Positions 7,013 through 16,900 of a stretch of 20,489 nt of DNA are shown here, in pieces. Source of the DNA: CAYQAE01 sp964415445 [NCBI: uncultured archaeon] (GTDB taxonomy: Archaea > CAYQAE01); assembly GCA_964415445.1 (NCBI GenBank), contig CAYQAE010000028.1, positions 1 to 20,489 of the forward strand, written 5' to 3'. Numbering within the stretch: position 1 is the stretch's first letter; the number at the start of each line of letters is the position of its first letter. The translations under genes and the position numbers were made by a program. The notes under the pieces were generated by a model. That model saw nothing but the letters and a program-made list of their open reading frames with translations. It had not been told where the DNA came from and ran no database searches.

Positions 7013-7234
7013 ATTTATAGAGTAGTAGGATATATTGAAAAAGATCCAGAAACAGGAATGTATGTAGCGACTGTTCCTGGATTATCTGGAGCGCATACTC
7101 AAGCAAAAACGTTAGATGAGCTTCAAAAAAATCTTAAAGAAGTAGTAGAGCTATGTTTAGATGAATTAGATCCAAAATCCAAAAAGCAGTTACCTGAATT
7201 TGTGGGAATTCAACAAGTTGAGGTAGGACGTTGA
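7013..7234 (+). CDS. hicB: HicB-like antitoxin, non-canonical (ATT) or lost start codon
   Basis: The frame is open from 7001 to the stop at 7232-7234. From 7013 it gives 73 residues beginning (M/I)YRVVGYIEKDPETGMY, then VATVPGLSGAHTQAKTLDEL and NLKEVVELCLDEL. This is the compact partial RNase H-like fold of HicB antitoxins without an extra DNA-binding domain, and is the usual length for archaeal short HicB. HicB binds and blocks HicA. AGGAGG sits 8 nt before ATT 7013, so initiation at ATT is the natural reading. The first in-frame ATG (7058) would remove the first beta strand. Either ATT is used, keeping antitoxin low, or an ATG has mutated and the antitoxin is crippled. Its stop overlaps the hicA start by four bases (TTGA, 7231-7234), so the pair is coupled, with antitoxin first. 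Confidence 0.82.
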   Translation: MYRVVGYIEKDPETGMYVATVPGLSGAHTQAKTLDELQKNLKEVVELCLDELDPKSKKQLPEFVGIQQVEVGR

Positions 7235-7464
7235 GTAGGCTTAAGATAATTGATGCCAAAAAAATGGAGAAATTATTATATGTAGTTGGATTTAAGAAAA
7301 TTCGTCAAAAAGGAAGTCATGTATTTTATAGGCATTCAGATGGAAGGACTACCACCTTGCCACATCACAAAGGTAGAAAATTAGTCAGACCACTAATTAG
7401 AGAAATTTTAAGAGAAATAGAGATTACAATTGAGGATTATAATAATTATTTGAAGAAATTGTAG
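7231..7464 (+). CDS. hicA: HicA family mRNA interferase toxin
   Basis: The 77-residue HicA protein is a ribosome-associated or free mRNA interferase of the double-stranded RNA-binding fold. The sequence shows the N-terminal helix KKMEKLLYVVGFKKIRQKG, the catalytic His30 in GSHVFYRHSDGR, the conserved TLPHHKGRKLVRPLIREILR block and the typical ending ITIEDYNNYL. Length and all key motifs are complete, so the toxin looks intact. It starts at TTG 7231, overlapping the hicB stop in a TTGA junction, so its translation should depend on ribosomes finishing hicB. No separate promoter is visible. An intact toxin beside an antitoxin lacking a normal start is the odd point of the locus. Confidence 0.9.
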   Translation: MSRLKIIDAKKMEKLLYVVGFKKIRQKGSHVFYRHSDGRTTTLPHHKGRKLVRPLIREILREIEITIEDYNNYLKKL

Positions 7465-7487
7465 AGTTAGCTTCTAATATATTCTGT

Positions 7488-7495
7488 TATAAATG
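7488..7495 (+). promoter_or_regulatory. Candidate TATA box for the first giant surface gene
   Basis: TTATAAAT lies in the 47-bp gap after hicA. It predicts transcription start near 7517, which favours ATG 7530 over TTG 7512. An alternative element, TAATATAT (7475-7482), would favour TTG 7512. The evidence does not settle this. Confidence 0.3.
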
Positions 7496-7511
7496 AAAAG
7501 AGAGTGATTAA

Positions 7512-10500
7512 TTGAAGAAGAAGTTGTTAATGAGAAAAATCATTTTTGTTTTTAGTTTAATAATTATATTTTTTGGTAGTGTTAATTCTTATTCTGCATA
7601 TCCTGAGGATGATAGTTGGTGTGAATCTACAAGTCCTTCAGATGGTTCATATTGGTATGTTTTTAGTGGTAGAACTGTTACTTTAGATAGTGAAAGTCTT
7701 TTTAATGATTATTCTATCAAATATTATTGTATTAATGATGATGATCCTGATTGGTGGTATAGATGGGATACAACAAACGGTTTTAATTTTTCAGAGTATA
7801 ATGGTATTTCTTTTTGGATGAAGTCAGATTTAGATAATTGTACCGCTTCGAATGGATGGATAAAAGATTCAAATAACTTATATTCTACTTTTACATTAGA
7901 GCCAAAAGTTATAGGTGAAAGATGGAGTTATTTTAATATTCAATTTGAAGATTGTTCTGAACATGAGAGCTTTGATTATGGACATGTTGAAGAGATGAGA
8001 GTTTCTACATTATATTCTTCAGACGATTCTATTGATTCAAATCTATGGATAGATGGTTTTCATGTATATATGAATAGTTCAAAACAAGCTGAATATTCAA
8101 AATATATTGATTGTGGAACAAATTATTTCTATAATGATTATTTTCGATCAGACTTAGATTATTCAAGTGATAATATAACTAAAGGATTAGTTGGACATTG
8201 GACATTTGACGGGTATTTAGGGGAATTTATAAATAAAAATGATGGAATTGACTATGGTGATAGTAGTTTTAACAAAGGAAAAATTGCTACAGGTTTGAAT
8301 TTAGATGGTAATGATGATTATATAAAAATCCCTGATGATGATGTTTTGGATCTTGGGAATCAATATTCAATTTCTTTTTGGCTTAAAGCACTTGAAAGTG
8401 ACTTATATGCTCCAACAATTATCAATAGACATGGTCAATCAGGAGGGGATGGATATTGGTTTATTTATTTTAGTGGCGACTCATTAAGTTTTCAATGGGC
8501 GACGGGTTCAAATTATCATACTCAATATTTCTCAGGAGCGATAACTTGGGGTGAGTGGAATTTAGTTACTTTTACTCTTAATTCTGAAAATTATCTAGAT
8601 CTTTATGTAAATGGAAATAAATTTAGTACATCTAGATATCTTGAGAATTATCTTCCAGTTACTTCTGGGGATCTTTTTGTAGGTTCATATCAAGGGTGGT
8701 CAAATTGTATGTATAATGGCTCAATTGATGATTTAAGGCTGTATAATAATGTTTTATCTCAATCAGAGATAACTTCATTATATAATTTTAGAACTAAAAA
8801 TATAACATCAACTTTTTCTTTTATTGATAATACTATTTCAATTCAAAGGATTAATGGAACAATTTATCAACTAAATCAATTAGATTCATTAGATAATATT
8901 AACAAGACTATTACGGACGGATTAGTAGGATATTGGAAATTAGATGGAAATAGCGATGATAGTTCAATATATACTAATGATGGTACAAATTATGGTGCTA
9001 CTTTTGGATCTGAATATGGTGTTTACAACCAAGGTGCTGATTTTGATGGTTCAAATGATTATATTGATTGCGGTAGTGATTCTATTTTAAATATAAATAA
9101 TAAAATTACATTATCTGCATGGGTTAAATTTAGTTACAATCCTTCTGTTTATAGTCGACCCATAGCTGGTAAAACGCAATATGGCATTTCAAATGGATAT
9201 ATTCTTGGTATGGGGTATAATCGTGCTCAATTTGATGTAGGAAATGGAACTAATTGGCATGCTTATAATGCTCGTGGTACAAGTAATATTGGGGATACTA
9301 ATTGGCACCATATAGTGGGTGTTGATAATGGAACTTCTATAAAAATTTATGTGGACAGTTTTTTGGAAAATGAGAAATTTATAGGGTCTCATTCTATTTT
9401 GACAAGTTCTACTAATTTTAAAATAGCTTATAATACTTTTAATGGGGGGCTTGGTGAATTTTATTATTTTGATGGCAGTATTGATGATGTAAGACTTTAT
9501 GATAGAGCTTTGTCTTCTGATGAAATAAAAGCTCTTTATCTTGCAAATTCAGGTTCTTTTGTAGTAAATGGTACTTGGAATATAACTTGTGAAAAGAGAG
9601 TTTTAGCTAAATTTATATATATAAATCAATCTGAAGATGAAAAATATTTATCACAAGGTCAAAATATTGTCTCAATTGATGGAGAAATTTCAGGATTTTA
9701 TTTAGAATCTCTACCTAATTTAAAACCTATCAATATTACTTTTTCAAATAATAATCCAAAAAAAGGAGATACTATTACTATTGGGGTATATTATTCTAAT
9801 TTTGAATCAGTAAATACTACTACACTCTTCCATCTGAACCTGTTTAGAAATATTACAAATATGTCTTCTAAATTGGAATCTAAAAATTTATCTTTTGGTG
9901 AAGTTAAGTATAAAGAATGGATTTGGAATATTGAAAATGAAGGTGATTATAAGTTTATTTTCTCTGTTGATAATTCATCATTGATTGAAGAATCAGTAGA
10001 ATCTGACAATATTATCTCTAAAGATTTACATGTTGGTGCACCAGATCTTACCATCCAGAGCATTGAATTTAATGATACTAATACAAATGGAGATGTACCT
10101 ATTAAAATCTCAATTGTAGTTAAAAATATTGGAGATTATATCTGCAGCAATAATACAAATGTAACATTATATATGAATAATTCATATTTTTTAGCAAATT
10201 TGTCAGTAGGTGAGATTGAGCCAGGTGGATATAAAATAATTGAATATAATTGGAGTTCAATTTCAGGTTATCACAACTTCACAGCAGAGGTAGATTTATC
10301 TAATTTAAATAATGAATCTGATGAGGATAATAATATTTTTTCAACTGATTTTCCTCCCACTCCACCTGAGCTTTATTGCATCTGGGAAACTGGATCAATT
10401 TATTCTGATTGTAGAGAATTACCTGAGATTATCTTTTCTGAAGTTAGTCTAGATACTAAATATTCAAAGACTATTATTTTTGCAGAAAATACAACTAATA

Positions 10501-12464
10501 GTTCTCTGCGTCTATCTACAGAAGTAAATCTACCTAATTGGCTCTCAATTAACGGGACATCATCCTCAATTTTAATTAAAAATGGATCATATGTAGCACT
10601 AAATATTACAATTAATTGTACTTCTAATTTAGTTTATTCAAAGGAATTATCGTTTAGTTCATCAGATTTAGATGAATCATCCTTCTCAATCAAAATTACA
10701 GCATACGCACAACCTGAAATTTCTGTTCTTTGGTTTGATGATACTTTATATGAAGATAGTAACGACCTACCTTTGATTAATTTTAGTTTTATAAAACCAA
10801 ATGATCCACAAACTAGGGTAATCTATTTTGAAAATCTATACCCATACACTGCCCAATTAAGTCTTAATTCAGATAAAGACTATATTTCCCTCTCTTGGCA
10901 TGCAAATACTTTATATGAGAACAAAAAGTCACTTATTATTACTTTTACTCCACAAAATTTAGGATATTATTATGATAATATTACTTTCACTACAAATGAT
11001 CCTGATGAGGAAACTTTCATGCTCTCTTTATATGCTGAAGTTAGTACCTTAGATTTTTTATTTTCTAAAGAAAAATTCTATTTTGGTGAGAATTTAAGCT
11101 TAGGAATAGATGCTAGATATCTTGACAATGGTACAATCGGTGACTTATCTGTTGATATTGAAATTTATAATTCAGATGACGTATTAATCAACTCTTCTGT
11201 GATCTCAAAGTTAAATGAAATTAATTTTGATTTTTATATTGAATATTTATATTCATGGAGAGCTCTAAAGATTTATGCAACATCTGAAATTTATGATGGA
11301 TATTGTGAAGTTGATATCTTTACTAACCCACCTAGGATTGATATTATATCAATAGTTGATAATGTGACAGTGGGTGAGAATGCAAAAATTAAGGCAAACA
11401 TTACTTCTGATTTTAATCTAGATGTTAATGTTACTTCATACCTTACAACTTATGGTTTTACTATCCAAGAAAGTAGTGGTCTGTACAATATTTATTTTCC
11501 GACCCAAAACCCAGGTACTTTTGATTGTATTCTTTGGGCAGATGATGGAATTAGTGTATCTAACTATACTGATACTATCACTATTTCTAATATGCTACCC
11601 TCCATTGATTCTATTGATTATCCAGATATTGTTTATTTTAATGAGACGTTTACCGTAAAAGTAGGAGTATCTGATAGTACTCTAAATATTTCAAATGTTA
11701 CAGTTGATGGTAAGTTGGCTAGTTTGTATTCAGGCGATTCTAAAGAAGGATTATATTCTATAGATTTGGCTAAAAGTGAGGTAGGTGAATTTTTACTACC
11801 TATTTTAGTTTATGATACATATGGTGCATATGTATCACGTAATTTATCTATAGAATGTAGAAGGATTGATTTTGGTGTTAATTTAGATCTAAAGAGTGAA
11901 GATGGAAATTTAAAGGTAGTTATAAATCTTGATAGGAATTGCACTACATCTTTAAATGGTAAAATTTATATCAAAAGAGATGGTAGTGTTATTTGGTCTT
12001 CAAATTTTGAGATAACAAATCAAAGTAGGATTGAGATACCTACTAACATTAGTGTGTTGGAGGGGGATTATTCAATTTATAGTGTATCATTTTCAGCTTC
12101 ACATGGTAATAATTTAATTGGTGAGGCTTCTGAAACTTACAATTCACAAAGTTTTGTATCAGATGATAACCTCCCCTTTGATCCTATGATGTATGGACTT
12201 ATAGCTACACTTTTGAGCTATTTTGTGGTAGGTAGTGTATACTCTAAAAAAGTTCAGAAAAAGATATCAAAGACTACATTGAGTTATTTGGGGCCCCTTT
12301 CGATATTTATATTTGGTTTAGTTGTGATTAAGTTAGGATATAGCTTTGATTTTATAAATAGCATGATTTTCTGGACTTATTTTTCAGGTTTCTTTGTAGG
12401 TATGATTTCATTTATTATTTATTATTCATCAGTTAGTAGAGATAAAATTGAGGTATTGGAATGA
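7512..12464 (+). CDS. Giant surface protein: LamG x2, CARDB, HYDIN-like repeats, three C-terminal TM
   Basis: The 1650-residue exported protein starts at TTG 7512; ATG 7530 (residue 7) is an equally good start, followed by the signal peptide RKIIFVFSLIIIFFGSVNS. Residues about 30-190 form an unassigned beta-rich, Cys- and Trp-containing module. Two LamG/concanavalin-like domains follow at about 225-426 and 470-676, each opening GLVG(H/Y)W and ending with an S-x-x-EI-x-x-LY helix. A CARDB domain (843-940, APDLTIQSIEF to SDEDNN) comes next, then HYDIN-like beta repeats (about 985-1177, TNDPDEETF) and further Ig-like segments. Three membrane segments (about 1558-1640) anchor the C-terminus. Many N-x-S/T sequons suggest glycosylation. 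It is a paralogue of the gene at 13995, so probably a large adhesin or sugar-binding surface protein. Function is inferred from domains only. Confidence 0.85.
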   Translation: MKKKLLMRKIIFVFSLIIIFFGSVNSYSAYPEDDSWCESTSPSDGSYWYVFSGRTVTLDSESLFNDYSIKYYCINDDDPDWWYRWDTTNGFNFSEYNGISFWMKSDLDNCTASNGWIKDSNNLYSTFTLEPKVIGERWSYFNIQFEDCSEHESFDYGHVEEMRVSTLYSSDDSIDSNLWIDGFHVYMNSSKQAEYSKYIDCGTNYFYNDYFRSDLDYSSDNITKGLVGHWTFDGYLGEFINKNDGIDYGDSSFNKGKIATGLNLDGNDDYIKIPDDDVLDLGNQYSISFWLKALESDLYAPTIINRHGQSGGDGYWFIYFSGDSLSFQWATGSNYHTQYFSGAITWGEWNLVTFTLNSENYLDLYVNGNKFSTSRYLENYLPVTSGDLFVGSYQGWSNCMYNGSIDDLRLYNNVLSQSEITSLYNFRTKNITSTFSFIDNTISIQRINGTIYQLNQLDSLDNINKTITDGLVGYWKLDGNSDDSSIYTNDGTNYGATFGSEYGVYNQGADFDGSNDYIDCGSDSILNINNKITLSAWVKFSYNPSVYSRPIAGKTQYGISNGYILGMGYNRAQFDVGNGTNWHAYNARGTSNIGDTNWHHIVGVDNGTSIKIYVDSFLENEKFIGSHSILTSSTNFKIAYNTFNGGLGEFYYFDGSIDDVRLYDRALSSDEIKALYLANSGSFVVNGTWNITCEKRVLAKFIYINQSEDEKYLSQGQNIVSIDGEISGFYLESLPNLKPINITFSNNNPKKGDTITIGVYYSNFESVNTTTLFHLNLFRNITNMSSKLESKNLSFGEVKYKEWIWNIENEGDYKFIFSVDNSSLIEESVESDNIISKDLHVGAPDLTIQSIEFNDTNTNGDVPIKISIVVKNIGDYICSNNTNVTLYMNNSYFLANLSVGEIEPGGYKIIEYNWSSISGYHNFTAEVDLSNLNNESDEDNNIFSTDFPPTPPELYCIWETGSIYSDCRELPEIIFSEVSLDTKYSKTIIFAENTTNSSLRLSTEVNLPNWLSINGTSSSILIKNGSYVALNITINCTSNLVYSKELSFSSSDLDESSFSIKITAYAQPEISVLWFDDTLYEDSNDLPLINFSFIKPNDPQTRVIYFENLYPYTAQLSLNSDKDYISLSWHANTLYENKKSLIITFTPQNLGYYYDNITFTTNDPDEETFMLSLYAEVSTLDFLFSKEKFYFGENLSLGIDARYLDNGTIGDLSVDIEIYNSDDVLINSSVISKLNEINFDFYIEYLYSWRALKIYATSEIYDGYCEVDIFTNPPRIDIISIVDNVTVGENAKIKANITSDFNLDVNVTSYLTTYGFTIQESSGLYNIYFPTQNPGTFDCILWADDGISVSNYTDTITISNMLPSIDSIDYPDIVYFNETFTVKVGVSDSTLNISNVTVDGKLASLYSGDSKEGLYSIDLAKSEVGEFLLPILVYDTYGAYVSRNLSIECRRIDFGVNLDLKSEDGNLKVVINLDRNCTTSLNGKIYIKRDGSVIWSSNFEITNQSRIEIPTNISVLEGDYSIYSVSFSASHGNNLIGEASETYNSQSFVSDDNLPFDPMMYGLIATLLSYFVVGSVYSKKVQKKISKTTLSYLGPLSIFIFGLVVIKLGYSFDFINSMIFWTYFSGFFVGMISFIIYYSSVSRDKIEVLE

Positions 12465-12470
12465 AAAATT

Positions 12471-12479
12471 ATTGCGATT
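12471..12479 (+). promoter_or_regulatory. Upstream half-site ATTGCGATT
   Basis: This is the same 9-mer as the left arm of the palindrome at 12504, placed 33 bp upstream (about three helical turns) on the same DNA face. It starts 7 bp after the stop of the giant gene. It could be a secondary site for the same regulator. Confidence 0.5.
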
Positions 12480-12503
12480 TGGATCTCAAAAAAAGTATCA
12501 TTT

Positions 12504-12523
12504 ATTGCGATTGTAATCGCAAT
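12504..12523. promoter_or_regulatory. Perfect palindrome, probable operator of the ATPase gene
   Basis: Arms ATTGCGATT and AATCGCAAT are perfect 9-bp inverted copies around a GT centre. The site abuts the TATA box at 12525-12532, where a bound protein would block TBP/TFB. It is unusually GC-containing for this AT-rich gap. No U-run follows it as a terminator would need, so an operator fits better. Autoregulation by the downstream ATPase or another factor is inference. Confidence 0.65.
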
Positions 12524-12524
12524 A

Positions 12525-12532
12525 TTTATAAA
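12525..12532 (+). promoter_or_regulatory. TATA box of the ATPase gene
   Basis: TTTATAAA is centred about 27 bp before ATG 12555, the spacing expected for a leaderless archaeal transcript. A GAGGT at 12539-12543, 11 nt before the ATG, offers an alternative with a leader. Confidence 0.55.
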
Positions 12533-12554
12533 CAAAGTGAGGTAAAAATTACTT

Positions 12555-13979
12555 ATGAATAAAGACAATTCCCTAGACTCTGTATTTGATTCTAGTGTAG
12601 TTGATATACTTAAAAAAAGTAATGAATGGTGGGATTTAAAACAGGTGCCTGATGAGTTGGTGCCTGATACAAAAAGATTTTTATTTAATGAAATTATTTC
12701 ATATCTAGATGATAGGCGGATTATAAGCATTATAGGTCCTAGAAGAAGTGGTAAATCTACTTTGATGTTTCAGATAATGGATTATTTAATTAAAAGATCT
12801 AAAATAGATCCCAAATATATTCTATTCTTCTCAGGAGATGATATTGAGCTTAAAGGCAAAGAGATGATTGATAAGTGTATGAAATATTATTTTGAGGATT
12901 ATCTTAAAAAAAATTATAGAGGCGGAAGCATTGTCTATATTTTTATTGATGAAATTCACAAAATAGAAAATTGGCAGCTTTGGTTGAAGAAATTTTATGA
13001 TCTTAAATATAATATAAAGTTCATTGTAAGTGGCTCATCTGCTGCTAAAATAAAAAAAGGTCAAAAAGAATCTCTAGCTGGTAGAATTGTTGAGTTTGTC
13101 TTATTTCCTATGAATTTTTTAGAATTTTTGGATTTTAACAATATTAAAACAGATGTAAATAACATAGAGCTTGGCGATATAAGTTATGAGAGTTTAGAGG
13201 ATCTAATAAGTTTTAAAAAATCAATTGAGATTAAAAAGTTCTTTGATGAATATCTTTTAGTTGGGGGATTTCCTGAGTGGTTTGAGACAAAAACTATAAG
13301 AAAGTGGCAAAAAAAACTTAGAGGAGATGTGATTAAGAGAGTAATTTATGATGATATTGCCACTTTATATGAGATAAAAAAACCATATGAGCTTGAGACA
13401 CTTCTAACTCTTTTGGCTTCTTTGCAATCTCAAGCCTACTCTTTTAATTCTATTTCTACTACTTTGGGTAATATTAATCATGAGACTGCTGCAAATTATG
13501 TTAGTTATCTTGTGGAGAGTTTTTTAGTCTTTGAGATGAGAAATTATGCTCAATCTGTATCAAAACAAGTTCGAAAAAATTGCAAATATGTAATTGTCGA
13601 TAGCGGGCTTAGAAATACGTTGTTAAAAGTAGATGATCTTAATAAAATAACTCAAAAGGAGAGAGGACTTTTAATTGAGAGTGCGATAGGGCAGCATTTA
13701 TTTAGGATTGCTGAAGATAAAAATTTTCATATCTTTTATTGGAAGGATAGGGTAGAATGCGATATAGTTGTACAATCACAAAATATATTGGTGCCGATTG
13801 AAGTAAAAATTCGCAGAAGTTTTTCAAAAAAGGATATTGGTGGATTGTTGAAATTTATGGATAAATTTAAGTTGAAAAAGGGAATTGTAGTTTCAAAAGA
13901 AAAAATTGATATATCTAAAATTGATGGTAAATCAATTTTTTTTATACCCTATTGGATGTTTTTATTATGTATAAACTAA
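12555..13979 (+). CDS. AAA_14/DUF4143 family ATPase with PD-(D/E)xK-like C-terminus
   Basis: The 474-residue protein belongs to the archaeal/bacterial AAA_14 plus DUF4143 family, STAND-like ATPases whose cellular role is largely unknown and which are often spread by transfer. Walker A GPRRSGKST is at 61-69, Walker B IVYIFIDEIH at 126-135 (Asp132, Glu133), and a sensor VSGSSA at 158-163 is followed by LAGR. A winged-helix-like middle follows (YSFNSISTTLGNINHETAANYVSYL). The C-terminal nuclease-like core has Glu375, Asp403 and Glu416-Val-Lys418, spaced as in PD-(D/E)xK folds. All motifs are complete, so the protein should be active. It sits alone between two giant paralogous surface genes, under its own palindrome-bearing promoter. 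The next gene starts 15 bp later and may be cotranscribed. Confidence 0.9.
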   Translation: MNKDNSLDSVFDSSVVDILKKSNEWWDLKQVPDELVPDTKRFLFNEIISYLDDRRIISIIGPRRSGKSTLMFQIMDYLIKRSKIDPKYILFFSGDDIELKGKEMIDKCMKYYFEDYLKKNYRGGSIVYIFIDEIHKIENWQLWLKKFYDLKYNIKFIVSGSSAAKIKKGQKESLAGRIVEFVLFPMNFLEFLDFNNIKTDVNNIELGDISYESLEDLISFKKSIEIKKFFDEYLLVGGFPEWFETKTIRKWQKKLRGDVIKRVIYDDIATLYEIKKPYELETLLTLLASLQSQAYSFNSISTTLGNINHETAANYVSYLVESFLVFEMRNYAQSVSKQVRKNCKYVIVDSGLRNTLLKVDDLNKITQKERGLLIESAIGQHLFRIAEDKNFHIFYWKDRVECDIVVQSQNILVPIEVKIRRSFSKKDIGGLLKFMDKFKLKKGIVVSKEKIDISKIDGKSIFFIPYWMFLLCIN

Positions 13980-13994
13980 AATGGAGAGTATATT

Positions 13995-16900
13995 GTGAAA
14001 ATTAAGTTAAGTCTAGTATTGATTTTGTTTAGTTTAAGTTATGCATTTGCAGATTATGGCGGGATTAATTTTGAAAACTCTGCTGATGGTTTAAGTTACT
14101 ATGCTTTGTGGGGTGAGGATAGTGGTCAAAATGATAGTTGGCATGATTGCAATGGTACAAAATGGAAATATATGCGTGAAGTTCAAGTGATTCATCCCAA
14201 TGATGCTAAATATAATTATTATTCATATCAGGTAAATATTGAAATTAACAATTCATCTGCAAGTTGTAATCAGTTTAGGGTAGTTTTGTATAATGATTCA
14301 GATTATTTTGAAGTTCCTTCTTTTGTTGAGGGGATTAATTCATCTTATGTTAGAGTTTGGTGGAGGATAAATTATTCAATAGATCCCGTTTTGAAGTGGC
14401 AGAATAATTATCGTATTTATTATGGGAATGAATCTGAATCTTATAGGGATTATAAATTAGAATCTGTATTTGATAAGGATAATTCAGAAGAAAATCCAAT
14501 TTTAGAGCTAAATTTTGATAGGAACAATACTGTGGCTATGGAATTTGATGGGGATGACGAAATTAATTGTGGTAATGATAGTTCAATAAATGATTTTTCA
14601 GAAATAACATTAACTTCATGGATATATTTGAATAGTTGGGGTGGATCTAACTATGGTAGAATTTTTGTTAAAGGTGATTCTAAATATTTTCATGTAGACG
14701 GATCTGCTGGTTTGAGATTTAGTCATCGATTTTCTAATGGGCTTGTTTCTTGGATTAAAAAAAATAACATTCTATCTTTTAGTCATTGGTATCATGTTTC
14801 AGTAACTTATAATAATACTAATTACTCAAATAATCCTAATATATATATTGATGGTGTTTTACAAGAGATTAATAAAGTAAGATCTTCTACAGGAGTAGCT
14901 AAATCTGATAATTCAGGTCATTTTTTGATTGGAAACGATTCTTATGAGGGGAATTGTTATTTTGATGGTAAAATTGATGATTTAAGATATTATAACCGAA
15001 TTTTGAGTCAAAAAGAAATTAGAGATATTATTCTAAATGATAACCCAACTATTAATGGATTGAAATTATATCTTAATTTTGAAGATAATAATGTGACTCA
15101 TTGTTTTGATCATTCTGGAAATCGAAATAATGGAACAATTTCGGAGGCTACGGAGTCAGGTACATTTGTATATGATTCATCTCATGATGGTAATAATTGG
15201 CAGGCTATGGAATTTGATGGTGTTGATGATGAAGTTATAGTATCAAATCTTGGTTTTTCAGGGGATACTTCTATTACTATTTCTGCATGGATTAATCCAA
15301 GTAGTGCACATAGAGGTGTAATCTTTGGATTTGGGCAAACTAATCAAGATGAAGCTTTTTTTATTAGAACAGAAGCGGATGGTACTTATAGATTTGGATT
15401 TTGGTGGAATGATTTAGTTGAATATTCTAATTATGGTACTGATTATGATATTCACGGGTGGATTCATTTAGTTTGTTTATATGATTCTGCTAATTCTAAA
15501 AGATATATATATGAAGATAATATTTTGCTAGCAAGTGATTCAACTTCTGATCCTAATTTTCAAAATCAGGATTATAGTATAGGGAATTTTAATTCAGATT
15601 ATTTCAATGGGTTAATAGATAACATCCAAATTTATGATAGGGCTTTAACTTCTTCAGAAATTACAAAATTATACAATGCTGAAAATTTGGAAGAAAATCG
15701 TATTCTTTTTTATGATTTTGAAGAAGAAAGTGGAGAAGTTATTGATAAAACTCTTAATTACAATGGAACGTTGAGTGGGGCATATCGTGTTCCTATCAAT
15801 CGATATCATGGAACATTAAATGGTTCTAATTGGAGTAATTCAACTCCACCAGAGCATCCTGTGACAAGGGGTCTATTTGAAAATGATGGATATTTTGAAT
15901 TTGATGGTGTGGGTGATTATATTTCTTTAGGTGATCAGGATTGGTCTGCTCAAAACGTTGGATCTATCTCTTTTTGGATCAAGCACGCATCTAATAATGA
16001 TTGGGATACTATATATCATTATTGGAATGATAATGATAATCAAATTCTAATATTGTTGGGTCCAAGCTATGGTGGATTAAGGTTTTATGTAGAATTATCT
16101 AATTCTGTTGTAGTTGATGTTCGAGCAGATTTAAAACCTTCAAATAATCAATGGTATCATGTAGTCTGTAGTCAAGATGGTCAAAACTCTAAAATGTATG
16201 TAAATGGCAAATTACAAATAGATTCTGATAGTGGAGAATGGTATGATGATGTAGGTGCTGCTAGTGAAGTAGTAATCGGTAATAAACATAGTTATGATTT
16301 TGCAATAGATGGTAAAATTGATGAAGTAAAAATATATGATAGAGCATTATCACCTGATGAAGTATTGAGACGATATTATTCTTCAAAATATTCACTAAAC
16401 CCACCAATTTTAGTAAAATCAGATCAAATTGAATATAATTCTGATAGAGATCATTCAGTTTATGTCGATTCTGGGACTGATTATTTAGATAATGAACATC
16501 TAAGAAGTGATTTTGATTATTCAAATGATCCTGTCAAAGATGGTTTAGTTGGACATTGGACATTTGATGGTCATGTTAGTGATGTTTTTGGTGAAAATCA
16601 TGGAAAAATTAATGGTAATCCTCAATATGATAAAGATGGACAATTAGGATATTCTATGGATTTTGATGGCGAAGGTGATTATATAGGTGGATATATTAAT
16701 GCCGAAACGATTGAAAATGAATTTAGTGTTTCTTTTTGGGAAAAGAATTTATTTTGTAATTCTTCTTCTGATTGTTATCATGCCATTTGCATTTATAATG
16801 GAGATAGTATTAAATTTGGGCTTAGTTTTTCTGATGGTAGTGGTGTTTATGATCATCGATTAATTTGTTATTCTGATGCATGGTCTACAGATTATATTCT

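Noticed and set aside
12504-12523. Palindrome read as a terminator hairpin of the 7512 gene
   Set aside because: It is followed by a TATA box rather than a U-run, and a third copy of the arm exists as an isolated half-site, which fits protein binding better.
16261-16524. 87-codon minus-strand ORF opposite the LamG gene
   Set aside because: Asn/His/Gln-rich translation is the typical complement of an AT-rich Asp/Asn coding strand; no family resemblance.
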